From positions 434,001 through 498,000 of the forward strand of contig CAWBOV010000003.1 of the NCBI GenBank assembly GCA_963790525.1: a DNA stretch of 64,000 bases, written 5' to 3'. The stretch is from CAWBOV01 sp963790525 (GTDB taxonomy: Bacteria; Actinomycetota; Actinomycetes; Mycobacteriales; Jatrophihabitantaceae). The translations under genes and the position numbers were made by a program. Below the pieces are notes generated by a model. The model saw only the letters and a list, made by a program, of their open reading frames with translations. It did not search any database and had not been told where the DNA came from. Shown here piece after piece: positions 16,818 through 25,473 of this stretch. The stretch's first letter is position 1. Every line of letters starts with the position of its first letter.

Positions 16818-17044
16818 GCGTACCAAGGTACTCACGGGAACCGGTAGCGGATGTGCGTTGCCGCCGGCGAGCTCACCCCCGCCTGTCTCGACGGTGTGAC
16901 CCGCGGCGGCGGCACCGGCCTGTTGGTCGGGCGGATCGCGCCGACGGGCAGCGCTAGGGTTCACCCGACGGAGATCGCGGTGAGGAGTTCCCCTGCAGAC
17001 CCAGACAGCCCCCGGCAGCTCCACCTCCGACGTGGCGGTCGGTC

Positions 17045-18940
17045 GTGGCTGAGCCGGCACCCTCCGCGACCTCGGTCCTGCGCGGCACGAGCCAGTGGAC
17101 CCGTTCGATGGCCGCGCCGGCCCGCGCGTTCCTGCGCACCGAGGCGGGCAGCGCGGGGGTCCTGGTCGTCGCGATCGGCGCCGCACTGATCTGGGCGAAC
17201 GTCGACGGTGGCTCCTACGCGACCTTCTGGCAGACGCGGGTCTCCTTCCGCTTCGGCAACATGAGCGTCTCGCGGGACCTGCGGACCTGGGTGAACAGCG
17301 GGCTGATGACGTTCTTCTTCCTCGTGGTCGGCCTGGAGGCCCGCCGGGAATTCGACCTGGGCGACCTGCGGGAACGGCGGCGGTTCCTGCTCCCGCTCAC
17401 CGCCGGCCTGGTCGGGATGGCCGTCCCGGTCGCGCTCTACCTCGCGGTCACCCTCGGCGGGCGCGGCGCGCACGGCTGGGGAGTCGCGATGTCCACCGAC
17501 ACCGCGCTCGCGCTCGGCCTGCTCGCGGTGGTGGGGCGCGGCGTTCCCGACCGCGTCCGGATCTTCCTGCTGACACTGTTCGTGGTGGACGACATCGCCG
17601 CGCTCGTCGTCATCACGCTCGTCTACACCAAGGGCGTGACCGTGGTGCCGCTGCTGATCGCGGTCGCGGTGTTCGGCTTGCTGCTGGTGCTGCGACGTTG
17701 CTCTGTCCGCCTCGGCCTCGTCTACGGCGGCCTGGGCATCGTGATGTGGCTCGCCCTGCTGGGCAGCGGCGTCGATCCGATCGTGCTGGGTCTGGCCATG
17801 GGGCTGGCCACGACCGCGTACTCGCCCTCGCGCGGGGACCTCGAGCGGGCGAGCGGGCTGTTCCGCCTGTTCCGCGAGCAGCCCACGCCCGAGCTGGCCA
17901 GGTCGGCCACCGCCGGGCTGACGGCCTCGCTGTCGCCGAACGCCCGCCTGCAGAACGTCTACCTGCCGTGGACGAGCTACGTCATCGTCCCGCTGTTCGG
18001 CCTGGCCAACGCGGGGATCTCGCTGAACGGCACGTTCCTCGTGCACGCCTTCCGCGCACCGGTGACCCTCGGCATCCTGCTCGGCTACGTCGTCGGCAAG
18101 CCGGTCGCGGTGATCACCACCTCATGGTTCGTCGAGCGGCTCAGCTCCGGCCGGCTGCGCCCGCAGGTCGGCTGGGCGGCGGTCACCGGGAGCGGCACGA
18201 TCGCCGGGATCGGCTTCACCGTTTCCTTCGTCGTCGCCTCGCTGGCCTTCGACGGCACCGAGCTGGAGCAGGCCAAGCTCGGGGTGCTGTCGGCGGCCGT
18301 GGTGGCCACGATCCTCACCTGGACGGTGTATCGGATCACCGCTCACCTCCCGTCCGCGCGGCGGGCCAGAGCCCTGCTCGGCGACGCCGACCAGCTGGTC
18401 GACCTCAGCACCCCGGTCGATGCCGACCGCGACCACATCCGCGGGCCGGCCGACGCGTCGGTGACGATCGTCGAGTACGGCGACTTCCAGTGTCCCTACT
18501 GCGGGCAGGCCGAACCGGTGGTGCGCGACCTGCTGGCCGACGCCGATCTGCGCTATGTCTGGCGGCACCTGCCCCTGACCGATGTCCACCCGCAGGCGCA
18601 GCTCGCCGCCGAGGCGTCGGAGGCGGCGGCGGACCAGGGCGCGTTCTGGCAGTTGCACGATCTGCTGCTCGCCCGCCAGGGCCACCTCAAGATCTCGGAC
18701 CTGCTCGCCTACGCGCGTGAGCTCGGCCTGGACGGCGAGCGGATGCACACCGAAGTCATGACCCGGGCGCACGCGGAACGGGTCGCCGAGGACGTGGAGT
18801 CGGCCGATCTCAGCGGGGTGTCGGGCACACCGACGTTCTTCATCAACGGCCAGCGGCACTACGGCGCCTACGACATCGACACGCTGACGCAGGCGGTGAA
18901 GATTGCTCGCGCGCGTGCGGTCATGAGCCCGCGCAGCTGA
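17045..18940 (+). CDS. nhaA: Na+/H+ antiporter NhaA fused to a DsbA/thioredoxin-like domain
   Basis: 631 aa in two parts. Residues about 20-430 are NhaA: MSTDTALALGLLAV corresponds to the Asp133 region, LFVVDDIAALVVI holds the ion-binding Asp pair (163/164 in E. coli) and GKPVAVITTS the essential Lys (K300). Residues about 455-630 are a DsbA-type thioredoxin fold: VEYGDFQCPYCGQAE contains the CPYC active site and SGTPTFFING the cis-Pro loop. Both ends of NhaA face the cytoplasm, so the redox domain should be cytosolic and may sense or repair thiols rather than fold exported proteins. Such fusions are known in actinobacteria. Exchanges external protons for internal sodium; a GTG start is used. 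Confidence 0.93.
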   Translation: MAEPAPSATSVLRGTSQWTRSMAAPARAFLRTEAGSAGVLVVAIGAALIWANVDGGSYATFWQTRVSFRFGNMSVSRDLRTWVNSGLMTFFFLVVGLEARREFDLGDLRERRRFLLPLTAGLVGMAVPVALYLAVTLGGRGAHGWGVAMSTDTALALGLLAVVGRGVPDRVRIFLLTLFVVDDIAALVVITLVYTKGVTVVPLLIAVAVFGLLLVLRRCSVRLGLVYGGLGIVMWLALLGSGVDPIVLGLAMGLATTAYSPSRGDLERASGLFRLFREQPTPELARSATAGLTASLSPNARLQNVYLPWTSYVIVPLFGLANAGISLNGTFLVHAFRAPVTLGILLGYVVGKPVAVITTSWFVERLSSGRLRPQVGWAAVTGSGTIAGIGFTVSFVVASLAFDGTELEQAKLGVLSAAVVATILTWTVYRITAHLPSARRARALLGDADQLVDLSTPVDADRDHIRGPADASVTIVEYGDFQCPYCGQAEPVVRDLLADADLRYVWRHLPLTDVHPQAQLAAEASEAAADQGAFWQLHDLLLARQGHLKISDLLAYARELGLDGERMHTEVMTRAHAERVAEDVESADLSGVSGTPTFFINGQRHYGAYDIDTLTQAVKIARARAVMSPRS

Positions 18941-18965
18941 CCGCTCCTGGGGGTCGCGCGGACGT

Positions 18966-19532
18966 CTAGGTGGGCGTCGGCTCGTCCTGTTCGACGTCCT
19001 CGCCGTGCGCGAGGGTGCGCAGGGACGTCACGATCCCGGTGTCGCGCAGGCCCACGAGCTGCCACGCCCGGGCGATGCCCGCGGTGAGTTCGGCGATCAG
19101 GACATAGTCCAGTGTCTGCAAGCCGCCGGTGCCTCTCGAGTCACGCAACTGCTCGACACCGCCGTAGATCTCGACGCCCGCGATCACGACCAGCGCCCCG
19201 ATGAACACCAGCGAACGCCGCAGCGCTCGCGGGTCGTGCGCGTCATCGAGCAGGAGCCGTGCGGTCGCCGCCGCGAAGGCGAGAATGATCACCGCAAGCG
19301 CGAGCGCCCACCATCCCAGCGTGACGCCGGGAATCAACGCGGCCAGTGACAGCACCAGCGCATTCGTGAACAACAGCAGGGACGTCGAGGCCTGTGACCG
19401 GAATTCCACCCGGGTCTCGGCCCGTACCGCGCGGTCGGGAGAGACCGTCACCGCGACGAACAGCAGGCCGACGAGGGCACCTGTGGCTCCCGCGACCGCG
19501 ACGAAGAACTCCCGGTACGCGTCATCGACCAT
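18966..19532 (-). CDS. Membrane protein of unknown function
   Basis: 188 aa with about five hydrophobic helices. The N-terminal MVDDAYREFFVAVAGATGAL leads directly into helix 1 (GLLFVAVTV), a pattern common in uncharacterised actinobacterial membrane proteins. The C-terminal tail is acidic (HGEDVEQDEPTPT). I do not recognise a functional motif. It is on the strand opposite to NhaA, converging with it and 25 bp from its stop. Confidence 0.75.
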   Translation of the reverse strand: MVDDAYREFFVAVAGATGALVGLLFVAVTVSPDRAVRAETRVEFRSQASTSLLLFTNALVLSLAALIPGVTLGWWALALAVIILAFAAATARLLLDDAHDPRALRRSLVFIGALVVIAGVEIYGGVEQLRDSRGTGGLQTLDYVLIAELTAGIARAWQLVGLRDTGIVTSLRTLAHGEDVEQDEPTPT

Positions 19533-19546
19533 GGTGCGAGCCTAGG

Positions 19547-20227
19547 TCAGCCGGCATCCACGATCCGCGGCCACCGCGGCACCGTCGAGATGACCCAGGC
19601 GAGGAACCCGATGATCACGGCGATCACGATGGAGGTGACCGCCACGCCGAGGTAGCCGTGGGTCGAGGGGTTCATGAACGGGTACGGGTACCAGTCGGCG
19701 ATGGGCCCGCGGATCAGGCTGTAGGCCAGGTAGGCGAGCGGGAACGCCAGCCAGACGAGGGCCGACCGGATCCCGATGGTGGATGCGGGGCTCGCGAGCA
19801 GCCAGTCGACGATGACGACGATCGGCATGATGTAGTGCAGGACGGTGTTGTCCCACGGCACCGCGGTCAGCTCCGAGGACGGGTAGCCCGAGAGCAGGAC
19901 GATGAAGATGAGAATGGTCGTCGTCATGTAGAGCGTCACCGCGCCGCGGAAGAAGTCCAGCCCACGGCTGCTCCTCCCGACCGCGAGCGCGAAACTGCTC
20001 AGCACGAGGCTCACCACGGCGAGCAGGTTGGACTCGACGGTGAAGTAGCTGAAGAAGTCGCCGGAGTTGAAGCGATGCCGCTCGACCAGCACCGAAACCT
20101 CCGTCACGAGCGCGCTGAAGCCGAGGAAGGCGAACAGGATCCGGGCGACCATGAGGCCGAGCCGGGCGGTGCCGCTGCCGGAGCGGGACTGCCGCGCGCC
20201 GACCGGGCTGACGATGTCACTGCTCAC
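19547..20227 (-). CDS. Pr6Pr-like integral membrane protein
   Basis: 226 aa with six predicted membrane helices. The pattern FFSYFTVESNLLAVVSLVLS, then DNTVLHYIMPIVVIVDWLL, then WLAFPLAYLAYSLIRGP and YPFMN matches the Pr6Pr family (named for six helices with conserved Pro and Arg), whose role is unknown. The GTG at 20227 is chosen as start; the frame extends upstream to 20293 but the added residues are low-complexity. The upstream region towards the next gene is filled by the repeat array, which may form its promoter or leader. Confidence 0.78.
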   Translation of the reverse strand: MSSDIVSPVGARQSRSGSGTARLGLMVARILFAFLGFSALVTEVSVLVERHRFNSGDFFSYFTVESNLLAVVSLVLSSFALAVGRSSRGLDFFRGAVTLYMTTTILIFIVLLSGYPSSELTAVPWDNTVLHYIMPIVVIVDWLLASPASTIGIRSALVWLAFPLAYLAYSLIRGPIADWYPYPFMNPSTHGYLGVAVTSIVIAVIIGFLAWVISTVPRWPRIVDAG

Positions 20228-20322
20228 GAGGCCTCTTCCGGGTGCGGCGGCATGTGCGGCGATGCTAGCGCCGCCACCCGACCACGCAGGCAACGTCCCC
20301 CACGGGCTGCCCGCGTGGCGGG

Positions 20323-21142
20323 CTGGTGTGGGTCGTGATGGCCGGTGGTGGCTATGGCCGTGCGTGGGTATGACGGTGGGTGGCGGACCCGGTAGCGCCC
20401 ACGCGGCGGGCTGGTGTGGATCGTGATGGTCGGTGGTGGCTATGGCCGTGCCTGGGTATGACGGTCGGTGGCGGACCCGGTAGCGCCCACGCGGCGGGCT
20501 GGTGTGGATCGTGATGGTCGGTGGTGGCTATGGCCGTGCCTGGGTATGACGGTCGGCGGTGTCGGTTGGGCTGGTGTGGATCGTGATGGTCAGTGGTGGC
20601 TATGGCCGTGCCTGGGTATGACGGTCGGTGTCTGGTGTGGGTCGTGATGGGCAGTGGTGGCTGTGGCCGTGCCTGGGTATGACGGTCGGCGGTGTCGGTT
20701 GGGCTGGTGTGGATCGTGATGGTCAGTGGTGGCTATGGCCGTGCCTGGGTATCACGGTCGGTGGCTGGTGTGGATCGTGATGGCCGGTGGTGGCTATGGC
20801 CGCGCCTGGGTATGACGGTCGGCGGCGGACTGACCGGGTAGCGCCCACGCGGCGGGCTGGTGTGGATCGTGATGGGCAGTGGTGGCTATGGCCGTGCCTG
20901 GGTATCACGGTCGGCGGTGTCGGTCGGGTAGGTGTGGATCGTGATGGGCAGTGGTGGCTATCGCCGTGCCTGGGTATCACGGTCGGCGGCGGACTGACCG
21001 GGTAGCGCCCACGCGGCGGGCTGGTGTGGATCGTGATAGTCAGTGGTGGCTATGGCCGTGCCTGGGTATCACGGTCGGCGGCTGGTGTGGATCGTGATGG
21101 GCAGTGGTGGCTGTGGCCGTGCCTGGGTATCACGGTCGGCGG
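20323..21142 (+). repeat. Eleven-copy imperfect tandem repeat array with modular spacers
   Basis: A core of about 61 bp is repeated 11 times, starting at 20323, 20411, 20499, 20571, 20632, 20704, 20765, 20857, 20929, 21021 and 21082. The core begins CTGGTGTGGATCGTGATGG, continues through GGTGGCTATGGCCGTGCC and ends TGGGTATCACGGTCGGCGG, with a few substitutions per copy. Successive starts are 88, 88, 72, 61, 72, 61, 92, 72, 92 and 61 bp apart: cores either abut, or are separated by an 11-bp insert (TGTCGGTTGGG type) or by a 27-31-bp insert containing TAGCGCCCACGCGGCGGG. Most periods are not multiples of three, so the array is not a coding repeat. It fills the divergent region between the Pr6Pr-like gene and the methyltransferase-GAD frame. 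Comparable in unit size to mycobacterial MIRU repeats. Confidence 0.95.
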
Positions 21143-21210
21143 CGCGCGGCGTGCGGCACGCGGCGGGCGAGGGGTTCCGCGGTGCGCGCGTGGTGCCCTA
21201 GGTTCTCGCC

Positions 21211-23415
21211 ATGGGGTTCGACATCGGGGCAGATGCCTATGCCCGGTTCATGGGGCGCTTCTCGGAGCCGCTGGCCGAGGAGTTCGCGCAGTACGCGGGG
21301 GTCCGGGCCGGGCAGCGGGCCCTCGATGTCGGCTGCGGACCGGGCGCGCTCACCGCCGTGCTCGCCGCCCGGCTCGGTCCGTCCGCGGTGGCTGCGGTCG
21401 ACCCGTCGGAGTCCTTCGTCGCGGCAGTGCGGGCGCGCCTGCCGGAGGTCGACGTCCAGCGCGCGGGGGCCGAGCTGCTGCCCTTCGACGACGACACGTT
21501 CGATCGCGCCTGCGCCCAGCTGGTCGTGCAGTTCATGACCGACCCCGTCGCCGGCCTCACGGAGATGGCGCGGGTGACCCGGCCAGGCGGTGTTGTCGCC
21601 GCGTGCGTCTGGGACCACGGCGGCCCCTCCGGCCCGCTCTCGGTGTTCTGGCGCGCGGCGCGTGACATCGATCCGACGATGGCGGACGAGGCGGCCCAGC
21701 CCGGTGTCCGGGAGGGGCATCTGGCGCAGCTGTTCGAGCATGCCGGGCTGCAGGACGTCGAGTCCTCCGTGCTGACCGTCCGCGCGCCGTACACCGGGCG
21801 GGCCGAGTGGTGGGACACCTTCCAGCTCGGCGTCGGCCCGGCCGGTGCCTATGTGGCGGGACTGGACGCGGCGCATCGGGAGCGGTTGCGCGAGCGCTGC
21901 GCGCAGTTGCTGCCCGAGGGCCCCTTCGAGATCACCGCGCGCGCCTGGGCGGCGACCGGCAGCCCGTGGGCGCCGCGGGCCGCTGGAGCCGCGGCCTGCC
22001 ATAGTTGCCCCATGGCACTCCACGGCGGCAAGGTACCCACCCGCATCACCCCCGACGGCGCGGAACGCAATCCCTTCCTGGGCCTGGCGAATCCCGCCCT
22101 GGAACGTGAGATCCACCCGCCCATGCGCGCGCTGGCCAGGCAGTCCGTCCCGGCCGACGTCGCCTACCAGCTGGTGCACGACGAGCTGCTCCTCGACGGG
22201 AGCGCGCGGCTGAACCTGGCCACCTTCGTCACGACCTGGATGGAACCGCAGGCAGACCGGCTGATGGCCGAGTCCGTCGACAAGAACATGATCGACAAGG
22301 ACGAGTACCCGCAGACGGCGGCGATCGAGAACCGCTGCGTGGCGATCCTGGCCGATCTGTGGCACGCGCCGGAGTCCGACGTGGCGACCGGCTGCTCGAC
22401 CACCGGCTCCAGCGAGGCCTGCATGCTCGCCGGGATGGCGCTCAAGCGCAGGTGGGCCACCCGCGCCGGCAACGATCCGGCGCGTCGGCCCAACCTGGTC
22501 ATGGGGGCCAACGTCCAGGTCTGCTGGGAGAAGTTCTGCCGTTACTGGGATGTCGAGGCGCGGCTGGTCCCGGTCTCCGGTGACCGCCTCCACCTCGGGG
22601 CGGCCGAGGCGGTGGCGCAGTGCGACGAGAACACCATCGGAGTGGTCGCGATCCTGGGGTCGACCTTCGACGGCAGCTACGAGCCGGTGGCCGAGATCGC
22701 CGCGGCGCTGGACGAACTGGCCGCGGGCGGCGGTCCCGATGTGCCGATCCACGTCGACGGCGCGTCGGGCGGGATGATCGCGCCGTTCCTCGATCCCGAC
22801 CTGGTCTGGGATTTCCGGCTGCCCCGGGTGGCCTCGATCAACACCTCCGGGCACAAGTACGGGCTGGTCTACCCCGGCGTCGGGTGGGCGATCTGGCGCG
22901 ATGCCGCTGCGCTGCCCAAGGAGCTGGTCTTCGACGTGAACTACCTCGGCGGTGACATGCCGACCTTCGCCCTGAACTTCTCCCGCCCGGGCGCCGAGGT
23001 GATCGCGCAGTACTACACCTTCTTCCGGCTCGGCTTCGAGGGATACCGGGCCGTCCAGCAGGCCTCGCGCGACGTCGCGACGTCCCTGTCGGCACAGATC
23101 GCCGGGATGGGGCCCTACCGGCTGATCACCACCGGCGACCAGCTGCCCGTGTTCGCCTTCACCACCGCGGACGACGTGACCGAGTGGGACGTGTTCGCCG
23201 TGTCGCGCGGCCTGCGGGAGCACGGGTGGCAGGTGCCTGCCTACACCTTCCCCGCCGACCGGGAGGATCTCGCGGTGCTGCGGGTGGTCTGCCGCAACGG
23301 CTTCTCCAGGGACCTCGCCGACCTCTTCTTCCGCGACCTCACGCAGGTCACCGACACCCTCGTTGCCGATGTCGCCAAGGCGGGGAGCAGCGGTCCTGCG
23401 TCCTTCCACCACTGA
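21211..23415 (+). CDS. Class I methyltransferase in frame with glutamate decarboxylase
   Basis: One open frame of 734 codons. Residues about 1-255 are a SAM-dependent methyltransferase: ALDVGCGPGALTAVLAARLG is motif I, AELLPFDDDTFDRA and ARVTRPGGVVAACVWD are the later motifs, and ITARAWAATG looks like the family's natural C-terminus. Residues about 268-734 are a complete PLP-dependent glutamate decarboxylase: STTGSSEACMLAGMALK, IHVDGASGGMIAPFLDP and INTSGHKYGLVYPGVGW with the PLP Lys at about residue 549. GAD converts glutamate to GABA and consumes a proton. A leaderless-like start (TAGGTT 6 bp before the ATG) begins the frame; a similar one precedes the GAD ATG at 22012, so GAD may also be made alone. 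Confidence 0.85.
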   Translation: MGFDIGADAYARFMGRFSEPLAEEFAQYAGVRAGQRALDVGCGPGALTAVLAARLGPSAVAAVDPSESFVAAVRARLPEVDVQRAGAELLPFDDDTFDRACAQLVVQFMTDPVAGLTEMARVTRPGGVVAACVWDHGGPSGPLSVFWRAARDIDPTMADEAAQPGVREGHLAQLFEHAGLQDVESSVLTVRAPYTGRAEWWDTFQLGVGPAGAYVAGLDAAHRERLRERCAQLLPEGPFEITARAWAATGSPWAPRAAGAAACHSCPMALHGGKVPTRITPDGAERNPFLGLANPALEREIHPPMRALARQSVPADVAYQLVHDELLLDGSARLNLATFVTTWMEPQADRLMAESVDKNMIDKDEYPQTAAIENRCVAILADLWHAPESDVATGCSTTGSSEACMLAGMALKRRWATRAGNDPARRPNLVMGANVQVCWEKFCRYWDVEARLVPVSGDRLHLGAAEAVAQCDENTIGVVAILGSTFDGSYEPVAEIAAALDELAAGGGPDVPIHVDGASGGMIAPFLDPDLVWDFRLPRVASINTSGHKYGLVYPGVGWAIWRDAAALPKELVFDVNYLGGDMPTFALNFSRPGAEVIAQYYTFFRLGFEGYRAVQQASRDVATSLSAQIAGMGPYRLITTGDQLPVFAFTTADDVTEWDVFAVSRGLREHGWQVPAYTFPADREDLAVLRVVCRNGFSRDLADLFFRDLTQVTDTLVADVAKAGSSGPASFHH
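22012..23415 (+). CDS. gadB: Glutamate decarboxylase, likely internal start
   Basis: The GAD part read from its own ATG gives a 467-aa protein, equal to standalone bacterial GadB (466 aa in E. coli), starting MALHGGKVPTRITPDG, the usual N-terminus of actinobacterial GAD. Lys 282 in SGHKYG would bind PLP (K276 in E. coli). CATAGT at 22000-22005 sits 6 bases before the ATG, as expected for the -10 box of a leaderless transcript. This entry is nested in the longer methyltransferase-GAD frame; which product is made cannot be decided from sequence. The enzyme is cytosolic; no glutamate/GABA antiporter is adjacent. Confidence 0.75.
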   Translation: MALHGGKVPTRITPDGAERNPFLGLANPALEREIHPPMRALARQSVPADVAYQLVHDELLLDGSARLNLATFVTTWMEPQADRLMAESVDKNMIDKDEYPQTAAIENRCVAILADLWHAPESDVATGCSTTGSSEACMLAGMALKRRWATRAGNDPARRPNLVMGANVQVCWEKFCRYWDVEARLVPVSGDRLHLGAAEAVAQCDENTIGVVAILGSTFDGSYEPVAEIAAALDELAAGGGPDVPIHVDGASGGMIAPFLDPDLVWDFRLPRVASINTSGHKYGLVYPGVGWAIWRDAAALPKELVFDVNYLGGDMPTFALNFSRPGAEVIAQYYTFFRLGFEGYRAVQQASRDVATSLSAQIAGMGPYRLITTGDQLPVFAFTTADDVTEWDVFAVSRGLREHGWQVPAYTFPADREDLAVLRVVCRNGFSRDLADLFFRDLTQVTDTLVADVAKAGSSGPASFHH

Positions 23416-23442
23416 CGTGGCTGCGCTGGGGAGCAGTACGTG

Positions 23443-24690
23443 ATGCGCGCGCCCGCGGTCCTGCCGATGCGGCGCAACCGGGACTTCATGATCCTGTGGT
23501 CCGGCGACGCGATCTCCGCTCTCGGCACCTCGATGAGCATGCTCGTCTTCCCCCTCGTGGGCTATGCGATCACCGGGTCCGCGATCCGGGCGGGGCTGGC
23601 CACCACGGCGGTGCTACTGGGCGGCGCGGTAGCGCGTCTTCCGGCCGGCGCCCTCGTCGACAGGTGGCCGCGCGGGCGCGTCCTGCTGATCGCCCGGATC
23701 TTCGGAGCGATCTGCTACGGCAGCCTGGCCGTGGCGGCGTTGAGTCATCACCTCGTGCTGTCCCATCTCGTCGTCGTCGGCTTCCTCAGCGGCATCGCCG
23801 ACGCCTTCGTCGACCCGGCGACATCGGCCGCCGTGCGGACGGTCGTGCCGCAGGAGCAGTTGCCGAACGCGTTCAGCCAGATGCAGGCGCGGACGCACGC
23901 GGCCGATCTCGTGGGTCCTCCGCTCGGGGGCGCCTTGTTCTCCCTGGCCCGGGGGCTGCCGTTCCTCGTCGACGCCGTCTCCTACGCGGCAGCGGCCTTC
24001 GCGATCACGCGCCTGCACACGTCGCTCCCCGCGCCCGACCGGTCCGGCGCGCCCACCACAGTTCTCGCCGACATGGCCGAGGGCATGCGCTTCCTGTGGC
24101 GGCAGGCGGTCCTGCGGTCGGTGGTGATCTGGGGCGCGGCCATCAACTTCTCCGTGACCCTCGTCCTCGTGACGATCACGCTGCGGCTGATCCGCGCGGG
24201 AGTGCATCCGGCGGCCATCGGCCTCATCGACACGATCGCCGCGGCGGCCGGCCTGGTCGGCGCACTGGTCGCGCCGTTGATCATTGCGCGGATGCGCACC
24301 GGCATGACGACCTTCGCCACCGGCATCGTCCTGGCCGCGATCGTCGTCCCGATGGCGTGGACGACCGACGTCGCGGTCATCGGCGCGCTGCTCGGGATCG
24401 GCTTCTTCCTGATACCGGCCAACAACTCGGGGATCGGCGCCTACCTCGTGGCAGTCACGCCGAATCGCCTCCAGGGCAGGGTGAATGCCGCCGGAGGACT
24501 CATCTCCAGCGGCATCCTGCCCCTCGCGCCCGCCGCCGCCGGACTCCTGGTCGGCTGGGCCGGCGGCCGAGCCGCGACGATCGTCGGAGCCGCGTGCGTG
24601 GCGGCCAGTCTGCTGCCCCTGCTCGCCAGCAGCGCGATCCGTGGACTCGGGCGCCCGGACGCCTGGCACGCCGAGGAGATCACCGGCTGA
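23443..24690 (+). CDS. MFS transporter (EntS/MFS_3-type)
   Basis: About 415 aa with 12 hydrophobic helices. N-terminal RRNRDFMILWSGDAISALGT is the typical start of the EntS-like MFS branch, ALVDRWPRGRVLLIARI is motif A, and DPATSAAVRTVVPQEQLPNA with LVGPPLGGALFSL matches that branch. It may export a small hydrophobic compound or siderophore; nothing around it defines the substrate. It follows GAD by 27 bp on the same strand and may be cotranscribed. GGGGAG lies 9 bases before the ATG; a GTG at 23440 directly upstream is also possible. Its 3' end overlaps the next gene on the opposite strand by 11 bp. Confidence 0.88.
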   Translation: MRAPAVLPMRRNRDFMILWSGDAISALGTSMSMLVFPLVGYAITGSAIRAGLATTAVLLGGAVARLPAGALVDRWPRGRVLLIARIFGAICYGSLAVAALSHHLVLSHLVVVGFLSGIADAFVDPATSAAVRTVVPQEQLPNAFSQMQARTHAADLVGPPLGGALFSLARGLPFLVDAVSYAAAAFAITRLHTSLPAPDRSGAPTTVLADMAEGMRFLWRQAVLRSVVIWGAAINFSVTLVLVTITLRLIRAGVHPAAIGLIDTIAAAAGLVGALVAPLIIARMRTGMTTFATGIVLAAIVVPMAWTTDVAVIGALLGIGFFLIPANNSGIGAYLVAVTPNRLQGRVNAAGGLISSGILPLAPAAAGLLVGWAGGRAATIVGAACVAASLLPLLASSAIRGLGRPDAWHAEEITG

Positions 24691-25129
24691 CGGCCGCGTG
24701 CCCCACCACGGATGCCGCTGCTGCCGGATCGTTCGCGCTGATGGTGACCGTGCGCCCGTCGGTCAGGTGCAGTCGCAGTTGCGGTCCGGAGCGGATGGTC
24801 AGCCGGGTGCCGCGCCAGGGCGACCAGTGCACTCCCCAGCCACCCATCCTGCTGAAGGGCACGTCGACCGCCTCGGCGCCGGCGATGTCGGCGATCGGGT
24901 AGCGGAACCGCGGTACCCCGAGGATGCCGAAGCGCACCACGACACCGTTCGGACCGGCGGTGGTGCGGACGCTGCTGACGACGAGGTTGGCGCCCACGAC
25001 GACCACGGCGACCGCGATCAGGCCCGGCGCCCCCAGCCCGCTCAGGGCGACCAGCGCCAGCCCGAGGAGGTTCGCCACCCAGAAGAGCGGCCAGTTGGTC
25101 ACCCGTCCGCTGTACACGGTTGTGCTCAT
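24680..25129 (-). CDS. Membrane-anchored PH-like protein, unknown function
   Basis: 149 aa. Two N-terminal hydrophobic helices (about residues 14-55) are followed by a soluble beta-rich part (VVVRFGILGVPRFRYPIADI, then GVHWSPWRGTRLTIRSGPQL and LTDGRTVTISANDP), which looks like the bacterial PH-like domain found beside GntR regulators. Its ATG overlaps the stop of the GntR gene (ATGA), so the two are coupled. It is probably the target or partner of that regulator in an envelope response. Confidence 0.7.
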   Translation of the reverse strand: MSTTVYSGRVTNWPLFWVANLLGLALVALSGLGAPGLIAVAVVVVGANLVVSSVRTTAGPNGVVVRFGILGVPRFRYPIADIAGAEAVDVPFSRMGGWGVHWSPWRGTRLTIRSGPQLRLHLTDGRTVTISANDPAAAASVVGHAAVSR

Positions 25130-25473
25130 GTCAACTCCTCGATGATCCGGACAAGGTCCGCCCGCCCGTAACCCTGGCCCCGGGCGAGCTCCACCAGGTC
25201 GCGGACGCTCTGCTCGATCGCCGATCGCTGCGGGGCGTGCTCGGCGATGCGGGCACCCCGACCGCGGCGGAACTCCAGCACACCGTCGTCGCGCAGGTGT
25301 CTGTACGCGGCGAGCACGGTGTTGCGATCGACGTCGAGGGCGTCGGCGAGTTCGTGGGCGGGGGGCAGTTGCTCGCCCACCTCGAGTTCGCCGTCAGCGA
25401 TTCCCCGCCGGACGCAGCCGGCGATCTGCTCCTGCAGTGAGGAGCGGGACGCGTGATCGATGGTCCACAACAT
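25126..25473 (-). CDS. GntR-family regulator, YtrA-like
   Basis: 115 aa. The winged helix covers residues about 10-75: SLQEQIAGCVRRGIADGELE, GEQLPPAHELADALDVDRNT and VLAAYRHLRDDGVLEFRRGR. There is only a short C-terminal helical tail, which defines the YtrA subfamily and means no large ligand domain. An inverted repeat overlapping the start codon suggests tight autorepression. Coupled to the PH-like membrane protein downstream. YtrA regulators usually control membrane or ABC genes responding to envelope stress. Confidence 0.88.
   Translation of the reverse strand: MLWTIDHASRSSLQEQIAGCVRRGIADGELEVGEQLPPAHELADALDVDRNTVLAAYRHLRDDGVLEFRRGRGARIAEHAPQRSAIEQSVRDLVELARGQGYGRADLVRIIEELT

Noticed and set aside
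20723..20980. His/Arg/Ser-rich minus-strand frame within the repeat array (IPRHGHSHH repeats)
   Set aside because: Periods of 61, 88 and 92 bp are not multiples of three, so the frame is not kept over the array; no ribosome site.
20323..21142. CRISPR array
   Set aside because: Units are long, spacers are re-used and not unique, and there are no cas genes.
21130..23412. 760-codon open frame on the minus strand opposite the methyltransferase-GAD gene
   Set aside because: It mirrors a real gene, has an amino acid mix typical of GC-rich antisense frames and no domain; a shadow of codon bias.
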